Positions 57,431 through 64,000 of a stretch of DNA of 64,000 nt are shown one piece after another; position 1 is the stretch's first letter; the number at the start of each line of letters is the position of its first letter. The notes below the pieces were generated by a model. That model worked only from the letters and a program-made list of their open reading frames with translations, made no database searches and was not told the DNA's origin. The stretch comes from Aquabacterium parvum (lineage in GTDB: Bacteria > Pseudomonadota > Gammaproteobacteria > Burkholderiales > Burkholderiaceae_C): assembly GCF_001447195.1 (NCBI RefSeq), contig NZ_LFRI01000341.1, positions 434,001 to 498,000 of the forward strand, in the 5' to 3' direction. Both the position numbers and the translations under genes were made by a program.

Positions 57431-58630
57431 ATGTCCACCCAGGCCCCATCCAGCGACCCGACCACGCTCGGGTCCATCCCGCGCACAGGCTGGTTCAACC
57501 TGGCCTGGAGCGTGGCGATTGCCCTGTTCATGTGGGCGCTGGAAGTGGCCGCCCCCGGCCCGCACGAGGGCCACTCGCTCATCGTCTTCCTGGCTTACGC
57601 CATCAGCCTGGGCTACTGGGCATGGACGCTGACCGGCATCGTCTTCCTCGCCGAAGCCCGCTACGTCTGGCGCCAGCAGCCCGAGCTGCGTCACCGCTAC
57701 CTGCACAGCGGCGTGTACGGCCTGGTGCGCTGGCGAACCCACCTGCTCTGCGCGCTGGTGTGCATGCCGATCGCTGCGGGCTTCGGCGTGTTCCTGGCCC
57801 GCGCGGTGCTGAGCCTGCCCTGGCCGGGCAGCGCCCACATCGGCGACACCCTGCCCTTCGGCGTGGCCATGGTCATGACCTGCAGCATCGCGCTGCTGAC
57901 CTTCACGCTGGACTACATGCGCGTGCGACTGGCCGCCAACGAGGTGCGCACCGAGGCAGCACAACGTCAGGCCGTCGAGAGCCAGCTGCAACTGCTGCGG
58001 GCCCAGCTCGACCCGCACATGATGTTCAACACCCTGGCCAACCTGCACGCGCTGATCGACGCCGACCCGCCGCGCGCCCAGGCCATGCTCGAGCACCTCA
58101 TCACCTTCCTGCGTGCCACCCTGCAAGGCAGCCGCGCCCTGAGCCACCCCCTGCGTGACGAGTTTGCCCGCCTGCAGGACTACCTCGCGCTGATGCAGAT
58201 CCGCATGGGCCCGCGCCTGCAAATCGAAGTGGACCTGCCGCCCCAGTTCGCCGGCATCCATGTGCCCACCTTGCTGCTGCAGCCCCTGGTCGAGAACGCC
58301 ATCAAGCACGGGCTCGAATCCAGCCGAGGCAAAGGCCAGCTCACCGTGCGCGCCCGGCAGCAGGGGCAACACCTGCTGCTCGATGTCGTCAACACCGGCC
58401 GCACCCTGTCTGAAGAGGACGCCACCAGCAGCGGCCCAGGCTTCGGTCTGCAAAGCGTGCGCGAGCGCCTGCGCTCTGCCTACGGCCAGGACATCAGCCT
58501 GGAGATGGTGCCCGGCCCCGGCGGCGAAGGCACCCGCGTGACCGTGCGCATGCCGCTGCAAACCGATGCCCCGGCCCCCGCGCCTGCGCCAGAGCCCTCA
58601 CCGTTCGGTCCCTCTCGCTTCCTGCCCTGA
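57431..58630 (+). CDS. LytS/AlgZ-type sensor histidine kinase
   Basis: A 399-residue kinase with four hydrophobic helices in residues 15-165, then a His_kinase domain with phospho-acceptor region LDPHMMFNTLANLHALI and an ATPase domain with LVENAIKHGLESSRGKG and GPGFGLQSVRERL. It has no extracytoplasmic sensor domain, so it may sense within the membrane. It is followed 22 bases later by its LytTR partner. AlgZ/AlgR-type pairs control type IV pili or carbon uptake; here the neighbour is the TRAP-like permease. Confidence 0.88.
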   Translation: MSTQAPSSDPTTLGSIPRTGWFNLAWSVAIALFMWALEVAAPGPHEGHSLIVFLAYAISLGYWAWTLTGIVFLAEARYVWRQQPELRHRYLHSGVYGLVRWRTHLLCALVCMPIAAGFGVFLARAVLSLPWPGSAHIGDTLPFGVAMVMTCSIALLTFTLDYMRVRLAANEVRTEAAQRQAVESQLQLLRAQLDPHMMFNTLANLHALIDADPPRAQAMLEHLITFLRATLQGSRALSHPLRDEFARLQDYLALMQIRMGPRLQIEVDLPPQFAGIHVPTLLLQPLVENAIKHGLESSRGKGQLTVRARQQGQHLLLDVVNTGRTLSEEDATSSGPGFGLQSVRERLRSAYGQDISLEMVPGPGGEGTRVTVRMPLQTDAPAPAPAPEPSPFGPSRFLP

Positions 58631-58652
58631 GCCCACACGCCCCACCACCGCC

Positions 58653-59489
58653 ATGAACGCCCTGGCCCTCATCGCCGAAGACGAACCCCTGCTGGCAGAG
58701 GCGCTCGCCCGCAAGCTGCAACGCCTGTGGCCCGAGTTGCAACTGCTGCCCGCCGCCCCCGATGGCCAGGCCGCCATCGACGCGGCGCTGGAGGGCCTGC
58801 CCGACATCCTTTTCCTGGACATCCAGATGCCCGACGTGACCGGGCTGGACGCCGCCGACGTCATCCTGGAACGCTGGCCCGATGACCGCCCACTGCCGCT
58901 CATCGTCTTCGTCACCGCTTACGACCACTACGCCCTGGCCGCCTTTGAACACGCCGCGGTCGACTACGTGCTCAAGCCGGTTCAGTCGGCCCGCCTGGGC
59001 ACCACCGTCACCCGCCTGCAGGCTCAGTTGAGCTGGCGCCAGCAAGGTGGCGGCGAAGCCGAAACGCAGTCCCCCGTTTCTGCTGACCACCCCGGCCTGC
59101 CCAACCTGAGCGAGGATGCCGACGGCGCCATGGGCCGCCCCCCGCTGCACAGGCCCGAGCCCCTGACCATCATCCAGGTCGCAGCCGGGCAGACGCTGGT
59201 CATGGTGCCGGTGGAAGACATCCTCTGCTTCGAAGCCGCCGACAAATACGTTCGCCTGGTCACCGACCGCGCCGGCAGCAGCGAACTGCTCATCCGCACG
59301 CCCCTGCGCGAACTCCTGCCCCGGCTGGACGCCAACCGCTTCTGGCAGGTGCACCGCAGCGCCGTGGTCAACGTCACCGCCATCGACCGCGTCATCCGCG
59401 ACGGCGGCAAGCTGCGCATCCACATCCGCGGTCGCGCCGAAACGCTCGAAGTCAGCCGCATGTACGCCCACAGGTTCAAGGCCATGTGA
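58653..59489 (+). CDS. LytTR-family response regulator
   Basis: A 278-residue regulator. Receiver residues 1-125: [10 protein letters not shown], phospho-acceptor in [29 protein letters not shown] linker of ~40 residues precedes the LytTR DNA-binding domain ([45 protein letters not shown]). It is paired with the kinase at 57431. Targets are not known. Confidence 0.9.
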   Translation: MNALALIAEDEPLLAEALARKLQRLWPELQLLPAAPDGQAAIDAALEGLPDILFLDIQMPDVTGLDAADVILERWPDDRPLPLIVFVTAYDHYALAAFEHAAVDYVLKPVQSARLGTTVTRLQAQLSWRQQGGGEAETQSPVSADHPGLPNLSEDADGAMGRPPLHRPEPLTIIQVAAGQTLVMVPVEDILCFEAADKYVRLVTDRAGSSELLIRTPLRELLPRLDANRFWQVHRSAVVNVTAIDRVIRDGGKLRIHIRGRAETLEVSRMYAHRFKAM

Positions 59490-59616
59490 GCAGGGATCCG
59501 TCCCCATCCGCTGCGCAACGATGCTGCACAATCGGGCCTCCCCGCCGGGGCGGGCCCATCCGCCCCACATGCCACCCAGGCGCCCACGACAAGCGCCACG
59601 CCACGCGCCTCACACC

Positions 59617-60846
59617 ATGCCCGTCAACCTGACCGCACCGAACCCCTCCGACCTGCACCCCGTTCCCGGCGTGAAGCTGGGCATCACCATGGCGGGCGTG
59701 CGCAAGGCAAACCGACGCGACCTGTCGGTCATCCTGCTCGACGAAGGCAGCGCCGTGGCAGGCGTGTTCACCAAGAACCGCTACTGCGCCGCGCCCGTGC
59801 AGATCTGCCGTGAGCACCTGCAAGACAGCAGCGACATCCGCGCCCTGGTGATCAACACCGGCAACGCCAACGCCGGCACCGGCGAAGACGGCATGGTGCG
59901 CGCCCGCGCCACCTGCGTCGCGCTGGCTCGCCTGCTGCAGCTCTCGCCGCGCCAGGTGCTGCCCTTCTCCACCGGCGTCATCATGGAGACGCTGCCGGTC
60001 GACCGCATCGAAGCCGGCCTGCCCGCAGCCATCGCCGACGCCAAAGCCGACAACTGGGCAGTGGCCGCCGAAGGCATCATGACCACGGACACCCTGCCCA
60101 AGGCCTTCTCCAAACAGATCACCCTGGGCGGCCAGACCGTCACCATCACCGGCATCAGCAAAGGCGCCGGAATGATCAAGCCCAACATGGCCACCATGCT
60201 GGGCTACCTGGCCACCGACGCCAAGGTCGCTCCCGGCCTGCTGCAAAGCCTGGTGACCGATGCCGCCAACGCCTCCTTCAACCGCATCACCATCGACGGC
60301 GACACCTCCACCAACGACAGCTTCGTTCTGATCGCCACCCGCAAGGCCCAGCACGCCGAAATCACCGACCTGGCCAGCGCCGACGGCCAGGCCCTGCGCG
60401 CCGCCCTCATCGAGGTTTCGCAAAAGCTGGCCCAGGCCATCGTGCGCGACGGCGAAGGCGCCACCAAGTTCATCAGCGTGACCATCGAAGGCGGCCGCAA
60501 CGAAGCCGAATGCGCCCTGGCGGCCTACGCCATCGCCCACTCGCCGCTGGTCAAGACCGCCTTCTTCGCCTCCGACCCCAACCTCGGCCGCATCCTGGCC
60601 GCCGTGGGCTATGCCGGCATCGACGACCTCGACCAGAACCTCATCGAGATGCACCTCGACGATGTGCACGTGGTCACGAAGGGCGGCCGCAACCCGGCCT
60701 ACCGCGAAGAAGACGGTCAGCGCGTCATGAAGCAATCGGAAATCACCATCCGCGTGAACCTGGGCCGCGGCCCGGCCTCGACCACCGTCTGGACCTGCGA
60801 CCTCTCACACGACTACGTCAGCATCAACGCCGACTACCGCAGCTGA
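59617..60846 (+). CDS. argJ: Bifunctional glutamate N-acetyltransferase/amino-acid N-acetyltransferase
   Basis: A 409-residue ArgJ, which moves acetyl from N-acetylornithine to glutamate in cyclic arginine synthesis. The self-cleavage motif is [20 protein letters not shown], cutting before the Thr of TMLG to give the two chains. [13 protein letters not shown] is the family N-half motif, and the C-terminus [19 protein letters not shown] is intact. The start at 59617 gives the usual length. Confidence 0.97.
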   Translation: MPVNLTAPNPSDLHPVPGVKLGITMAGVRKANRRDLSVILLDEGSAVAGVFTKNRYCAAPVQICREHLQDSSDIRALVINTGNANAGTGEDGMVRARATCVALARLLQLSPRQVLPFSTGVIMETLPVDRIEAGLPAAIADAKADNWAVAAEGIMTTDTLPKAFSKQITLGGQTVTITGISKGAGMIKPNMATMLGYLATDAKVAPGLLQSLVTDAANASFNRITIDGDTSTNDSFVLIATRKAQHAEITDLASADGQALRAALIEVSQKLAQAIVRDGEGATKFISVTIEGGRNEAECALAAYAIAHSPLVKTAFFASDPNLGRILAAVGYAGIDDLDQNLIEMHLDDVHVVTKGGRNPAYREEDGQRVMKQSEITIRVNLGRGPASTTVWTCDLSHDYVSINADYRS

Positions 60847-60878
60847 TCCCAATGGCGGATCGTGAGATCCGTCACACA

Positions 60879-60919
60879 CGCCAGCCCCCAGGCGCCAGCA
60901 GGCACCGGGCTGGCGTTTT
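60879..60919 (+). terminator. Rho-independent terminator after argJ
   Basis: CGCCAGCCC (60879-60887) pairs with GGGCTGGCG (60907-60915), 9 bp, followed by TTTTC. Confidence 0.8.
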
Positions 60920-60992
60920 CACGTGTGCCATGCGGCAGGCATCGTCCCATAATGGGTCAGCCCTGCACCTCACCGTGGGGCGAGGAGTGGTC

Positions 60993-62270
60993 ATGAGCCC
61001 CAACGCCGTGCACGCCGTACCCAGCGACTTCCAGGTCGCCAACCCCCACGCCCTGGCCACCATCCTGGAAGCCAGCGAAACCCGGTCGATCATCGCCTCC
61101 AGCGACATCTTCGACATCAACGGCATGAAGCTGTGGGCGCGCAACCAGCCCGTCACGGCGGACCTGCAGCGCAAGCTGATGGACCGGTCCCTGCGCAAAC
61201 CGCTGGAGACCTGCCTGATGGCCGAGGACGGGGTCACGCCAGGCAGCCTCAAGCGCGCCATGGCCCGCCTGATCGACACCGAGGGCATGCTCAGCCCCCT
61301 GCTGCGCCCCCATGCCGACGCCCTGATGCACGGTGCGGCCAGCCTGCGCCTGCACTCCGTGGTGCAACTGCTGCTGAGCGCTGTCGAAACCGCCCGCCCC
61401 GCTGCCTTTGCCCACGCGCTCGACGCCATGGCCGTGGCCGGCGCGCTGATGCACGCGCGGGGCGGTGACGAGCGCCTCATCGGCCAGGCCATGACCGCCG
61501 GCCTGCTGCACGACGTTGGCGAGATGTACATCTCACCCGAGTACGGCGAAGCCGACGCAGGCGCCACCCTGGATGTCGACACCTACCGCCAGCTCGTGGT
61601 GCACCCCCACGTGGGCCAGCTGCTGCTCGGTCAGCTCACCGACTACCCCCGCGACATCGTGCGAGCTGTGGCCGAACATCACGAGCGACTCGACGGCTCC
61701 GGCTACCCGCACCTGCTCACCGGCGATCGCATGTCGGCGCTCGGCAAACTGCTGTCGGCCACCGAAGAAGCCCTCGCGGCCCTGCGCCTGCCCGACGCCA
61801 CCTTGCACCACGCCAGCGTCGCACTGCGGGTGGTGCCCGGCGAATTCGACGAGCACCTGAGCGGCCCGCTGGCGGCCGCCGCCCGCGTGGTGGCCCCCTT
61901 GCGGCCGCGCCGCTCGGGTGAAGACCTGCTGCACGAGCTCGCCAACCTGGACTTCGCCCTGCAAGGCGCGATGAACCGCCTCGAACTCATGCTGCCCGAC
62001 AACCCCGGCCCCAACCTGACGCGCTCGGCAGACCTGTGCCGCCACCTGCTGCACAAGTTGCGCCAGGGCTGGAACGAAAGCGGACTGTGGAGCCCCAACG
62101 CGATCGGCATCGACCAGATCGCCGAAGCCGAAGCGGTGCTCGACGCCCTGGGTCACCGCCTGGCCACCATCGAGCGCATGGCCCGGCTGGCCGCAGGTGA
62201 CCTGTCCGGCGAAGAGCAGGACAGCCTGGACGGTTTCTGCGCCAGCCTGGTGGCGGAGCCCGGGAGCTGA
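60993..62270 (+). CDS. HD-GYP domain protein (probable cyclic-di-GMP phosphodiesterase)
   Basis: A 425-residue protein. The middle contains an HD domain: LMHARGG, GLLHDVGEMYISPE (HD pair), HPHVGQLLL, and AEHHERLDGSGYP with the GYP motif that defines the HD-GYP group. All HD-GYP signature residues checked by eye are present. The N-terminal ~130 residues are not recognised. ATG 60993 is preceded by GAGGAG at five bases. Hydrolysis of cyclic di-GMP is the family role; no membrane or receiver domain is seen. Confidence 0.82.
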   Translation: MSPNAVHAVPSDFQVANPHALATILEASETRSIIASSDIFDINGMKLWARNQPVTADLQRKLMDRSLRKPLETCLMAEDGVTPGSLKRAMARLIDTEGMLSPLLRPHADALMHGAASLRLHSVVQLLLSAVETARPAAFAHALDAMAVAGALMHARGGDERLIGQAMTAGLLHDVGEMYISPEYGEADAGATLDVDTYRQLVVHPHVGQLLLGQLTDYPRDIVRAVAEHHERLDGSGYPHLLTGDRMSALGKLLSATEEALAALRLPDATLHHASVALRVVPGEFDEHLSGPLAAAARVVAPLRPRRSGEDLLHELANLDFALQGAMNRLELMLPDNPGPNLTRSADLCRHLLHKLRQGWNESGLWSPNAIGIDQIAEAEAVLDALGHRLATIERMARLAAGDLSGEEQDSLDGFCASLVAEPGS

Positions 62271-62353
62271 AGCCAGGGCGATTCAGGGCTTGAAATCAGC
62301 CGGACCGCCCCGAATTGCCGGCCATGTCCCAGGCAGTGGCGGAAGGAAGCGCC

Positions 62354-62359
62354 TACAAT
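62354..62359 (+). promoter_or_regulatory. Probable -10 element of ssrA
   Basis: TACAAT stands 17-22 bases upstream of the tmRNA 5' end. No good -35 box is visible. Confidence 0.45.
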
Positions 62360-62375
62360 GGGACACCCATTTCCT

Positions 62376-62746
62376 GGGGCCGACCTGGTTTCGACGTTGG
62401 TGCGGATTCGGGACAGGGCATGTCGAGCACCAGTTCGCTCGTAAATCCACTGGAAAAAAACCAACTGCAAACGATCAAAAGTTCGCACTCGCCGCTTAAT
62501 ACCGGTGAGCCTCTCAACAGTCGGCCCATGGGCTGGGTCTGAGCCGCAAGGCAAGGACTGAGAGGTCATTTTCATGGGCTGGGCTTCACCTGGGTCACTC
62601 AAGTGAGGTCGAGATCAAGTGACTGGCTGGCCTGATAGCGTGCTGCTGCGCGATCAGGTTGGCGAGATCCAAATCAGACAGCTAAACATGTAGATCTGCT
62701 CGTTGATGGCTGACGGACGGGGGTTCAATTCCCCCCGGCTCCACCA
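62376..62746 (+). ncRNA. ssrA: Transfer-messenger RNA (tmRNA)
   Basis: A one-piece tmRNA of 371 bases with encoded CCA. The 5' end GGGGCCG pairs with CGGCTCC before ACCA. GACCTGGTTTCGACG at the 5' side and GGTTCAATTCC near the 3' end form the tRNA-like domain. The tag frame starts at GCA 62467 and reads ANDQKFALAA followed by TAA (62497-62499). It rescues stalled ribosomes with SmpB. The 3' end is a common integration site; a broken integrase follows. Confidence 0.97.
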
Positions 62747-62780
62747 AAAAAGCTTCCGGCACAGTCCGCAAGCATCCAAA

Positions 62781-62814
62781 AAGTCCTAGAGAATCAACGC
62801 TCTAGGGCTTTTTT
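62781..62814 (+). terminator. Rho-independent terminator after ssrA
   Basis: AAGTCCTAGAG pairs with CTCTAGGGCTT (11 bp with one G-T) across an 8-base loop and is followed by TTTT. Confidence 0.88.
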
Positions 62815-62860
62815 CTTGTCCGCAGCCGTGCGAGTGAGTCTATGGACATCCGGGCACCTG

Positions 62861-62925
62861 TGCGGGTAACTTTGCGGGTAAGCGACCTACCCGCAACCCA
62901 GTTACCCGCAACGGTGTTACCCGCA
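62861..62925. repeat. Five copies of a 9-bp motif (TTACCCGCA) before the integrase gene
   Basis: TTACCCGCA or its complement occurs at 62861-62869 and 62872-62881 (inverted), 62888-62896 (one end mismatch), 62902-62911 and 62917-62925, the last reaching the integrase ATG. Spacing is 11-16 bases. The pattern suggests arm-type or excisionase/regulator sites of a tmRNA-linked island. Confidence 0.75.
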
Positions 62926-63578
62926 TGCCCATCAAGAACGCCACGAACAAGCTCACGGACCCGGCCATCCGAAATGCCAAGCCGCAGGCCCGGCCCTTCA
63001 ACCTGGCTGACGGCGGCGGCCTGGGCCTGGAGGTGCAACCCAGCGGCGCCAAGTGGTGGCGCTTCCGCTACCGCATCGACGGTAAGGAAAAAATGCTGTC
63101 CTTCGGCACCCACCCCGAAGTCAGCCTGAAGGACGCCCGCGAACGCCGCGAGCAAGCCCGCCGCGACATCGCCGCAGGCATCGACCCTGGCGCCAAGCGC
63201 AAGGCGGAAAAGGCCACCCGGGCCGAGCTGGCCGCGAACACTTTCGAGGCTGTGGCCCGCGAGTGGCACCAGGCCGTGCACGTGGCCGCAGTGACCGAGG
63301 GCCACGCCGCCCGGACCCTGCTGCGCCTGGAGCAAGACGCCTTCCCATGGTTCGGCGCCCTGCCCATCGCCGAAGTGACGGCACCCAAGCTGCTGGAGGC
63401 CCTGCGCAAGGTCGAGGCCCGGGGCGCCATCGAAACGGCCCACCGCGTGCGCCAGGCGTGCGGGCAGGGCTTCCGCTACGGGATCGCCACCGGGCGGTGT
63501 GAGCGTGACCCCGCCGCCGATCTGCGGGACGCCTTGCAGCCGGTCATCGTCAAGCACCACGCCGCCATCACCGAGCCA
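62925..63578 (+). pseudogene. P4-type tyrosine integrase, truncated (N-terminal and core-binding domains only)
   Basis: The frame starts at ATG 62925. The DUF4102 arm-binding domain has LTDPAIRNAKPQARPFNLAD, WWRFRYRIDGKEKMLSFG and DARERREQARRDIAAGIDP. The core-binding domain has NTFEAVAREWHQ and FPWFGALPIAEVTAPKLLEALRKVEARG. Sequence of integrase type stops at ...AAITEP (residue 218); the catalytic R-H-R-Y domain is missing. The frame continues without stop into an IS3-type transposase part. It lies 178 bases after ssrA, the presumed target. The remaining integrase should be unable to recombine. Confidence 0.85.
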
Positions 63579-64000
63579 CGCAGACCGTTCACGCCCTTCA
63601 AGGCCAACACGGTGTGGGCCTATGACTTCGTCTTCGACACCACGGCTGATGGCCAACAGATCAAGTGTCTGACCGTCGTGGATGAGTACACCCGCGAGTG
63701 CCTGGCCATCGACGTGGCAGGGTCGATTCGCTCCAGGCGAGTCATCGACGTGCTGTCCAGGCTGGTGAGCATCCATGGTGCGCCGCTGTTCATGCGATCA
63801 GACAACGGCCCCGAGTTCGTGAGCGTGGCCATCCTGGAGTGGATCAGCCAAAGCGGCATTTGCACGGTGCTCAACGATCCAGGCAAGCCCTGGCAGAACG
63901 GCACCGACGAGAGCTTCAACGGAAAGTTCCGCGATGAATGCCTGTCGCTGGAGTGGTTCAGGTCACGCCGCGAGGCGGCTGTGATCATCGAAGCTTGGCG
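63579..64000 (+). mobile_element. IS3-family transposase (OrfB) catalytic part, fused in frame to the integrase and cut by the window end
   Basis: From residue 219 the frame reads as the DDE core of an IS3-type OrfB: first Asp in VWAYDFVFD, LTVVDEYTRE, second Asp in MRSDNGPEF, and Glu in DESFNGKFRDECL. OrfA and the first half of OrfB are absent, so the element is truncated at its left side. No stop occurs before 64000; the chimeric frame has at least 358 codons. Whether it is expressed depends on the integrase promoter. Confidence 0.85.

Noticed and set aside
55212-57449. 745-codon open frame antisense to the TRAP-like permease
   Set aside because: Same high-GC shadow effect; composition is His/Gly/Arg/Glu rich with no recognisable motif.
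62197-62499. 100-codon frame ending in ANDQKFALAA
   Set aside because: Only the last ten codons are translated, as the tmRNA tag; the upstream part is HD-GYP 3' end and tmRNA structure.
62861-62925. Possible CRISPR array from repeated TTACCCGCA
   Set aside because: Units are 9 bases, in both orientations, with 2-7 base gaps; no 25-37 base repeats or unique spacers.

Overview
The window is high-GC DNA from a betaproteobacterium of the order Burkholderiales, probably near the Comamonadaceae or the Leptothrix/Rubrivivax group. The support is conserved gene order: rsmB-DUF4390-ntrY-ntrX, pilB-pilC-pilD-coaE-zapD-yacG, dciA/M23 peptidase/secA, and an ssrA tag ending in ALAA. The genus cannot be fixed from the sequence alone.

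Layout. 1-11.3 kb is housekeeping: the gshB 3' end, an Uup-type ABC-F ATPase, ptsI, an OlsB-like acyltransferase, rsmB, DUF4390, the NtrY-like kinase with an NtrX-like regulator that lacks its AAA+ domain, tRNA-Phe and a YkgJ-like protein. 11.3-22.5 kb is lipopolysaccharide/surface glycan synthesis: a polysaccharide deacetylase, GT4 and GT9 transferases, most of the ADP-heptose pathway (HldA, an HldC-GmhB fusion, HldD; GmhA is not here), an MsbA-like exporter, and a HigBA-like toxin-antitoxin pair with a palindromic operator. 22.5-29.0 kb is visibly AT-richer and looks acquired. It is a tightly coupled operon of a glycosyltransferase, a WavE-family protein, two paralogous nucleotidyltransferases (one degenerate), a GDPD-like phosphodiesterase, a HAD phosphatase and a cupin. 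An intact IS5-family element interrupts it, with a 4-bp target duplication and recognisable ends.

29.5-34.9 kb carries a polyprenyl-phosphate-arabinose (DprE1/DprE2-type) pathway with a HAD-UbiA fusion, an UPF0104 membrane protein and a polytopic membrane protein. Divergent from it, 35.2-39.6 kb holds an ACP/SDR/adenylate ligase/GNAT module in stop-start overlaps, followed by a glycosyltransferase. Together these suggest synthesis and acyl decoration of an unusual surface glycan, or of type IV pilin, whose assembly genes pilBCD follow directly.

39.7-47.2 kb is pilBCD, coaE, zapD, yacG, rubredoxin with its reductase, and dciA. Between the M23 peptidase and secA lies a probable metal-uptake block: a His/Cys-rich small protein, a beta-barrel, a ZnuA-like and a ZnuB-like protein, with no ATPase. 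After secA come a TRAP-type permease, a LytS/LytTR two-component pair, argJ, an HD-GYP protein and ssrA (tmRNA). Immediately 3' of ssrA a mobile region begins: five copies of a 9-bp motif, then a P4-type integrase whose 3' half is replaced in frame by the catalytic part of an IS3-family transposase. That reading frame runs off the window.
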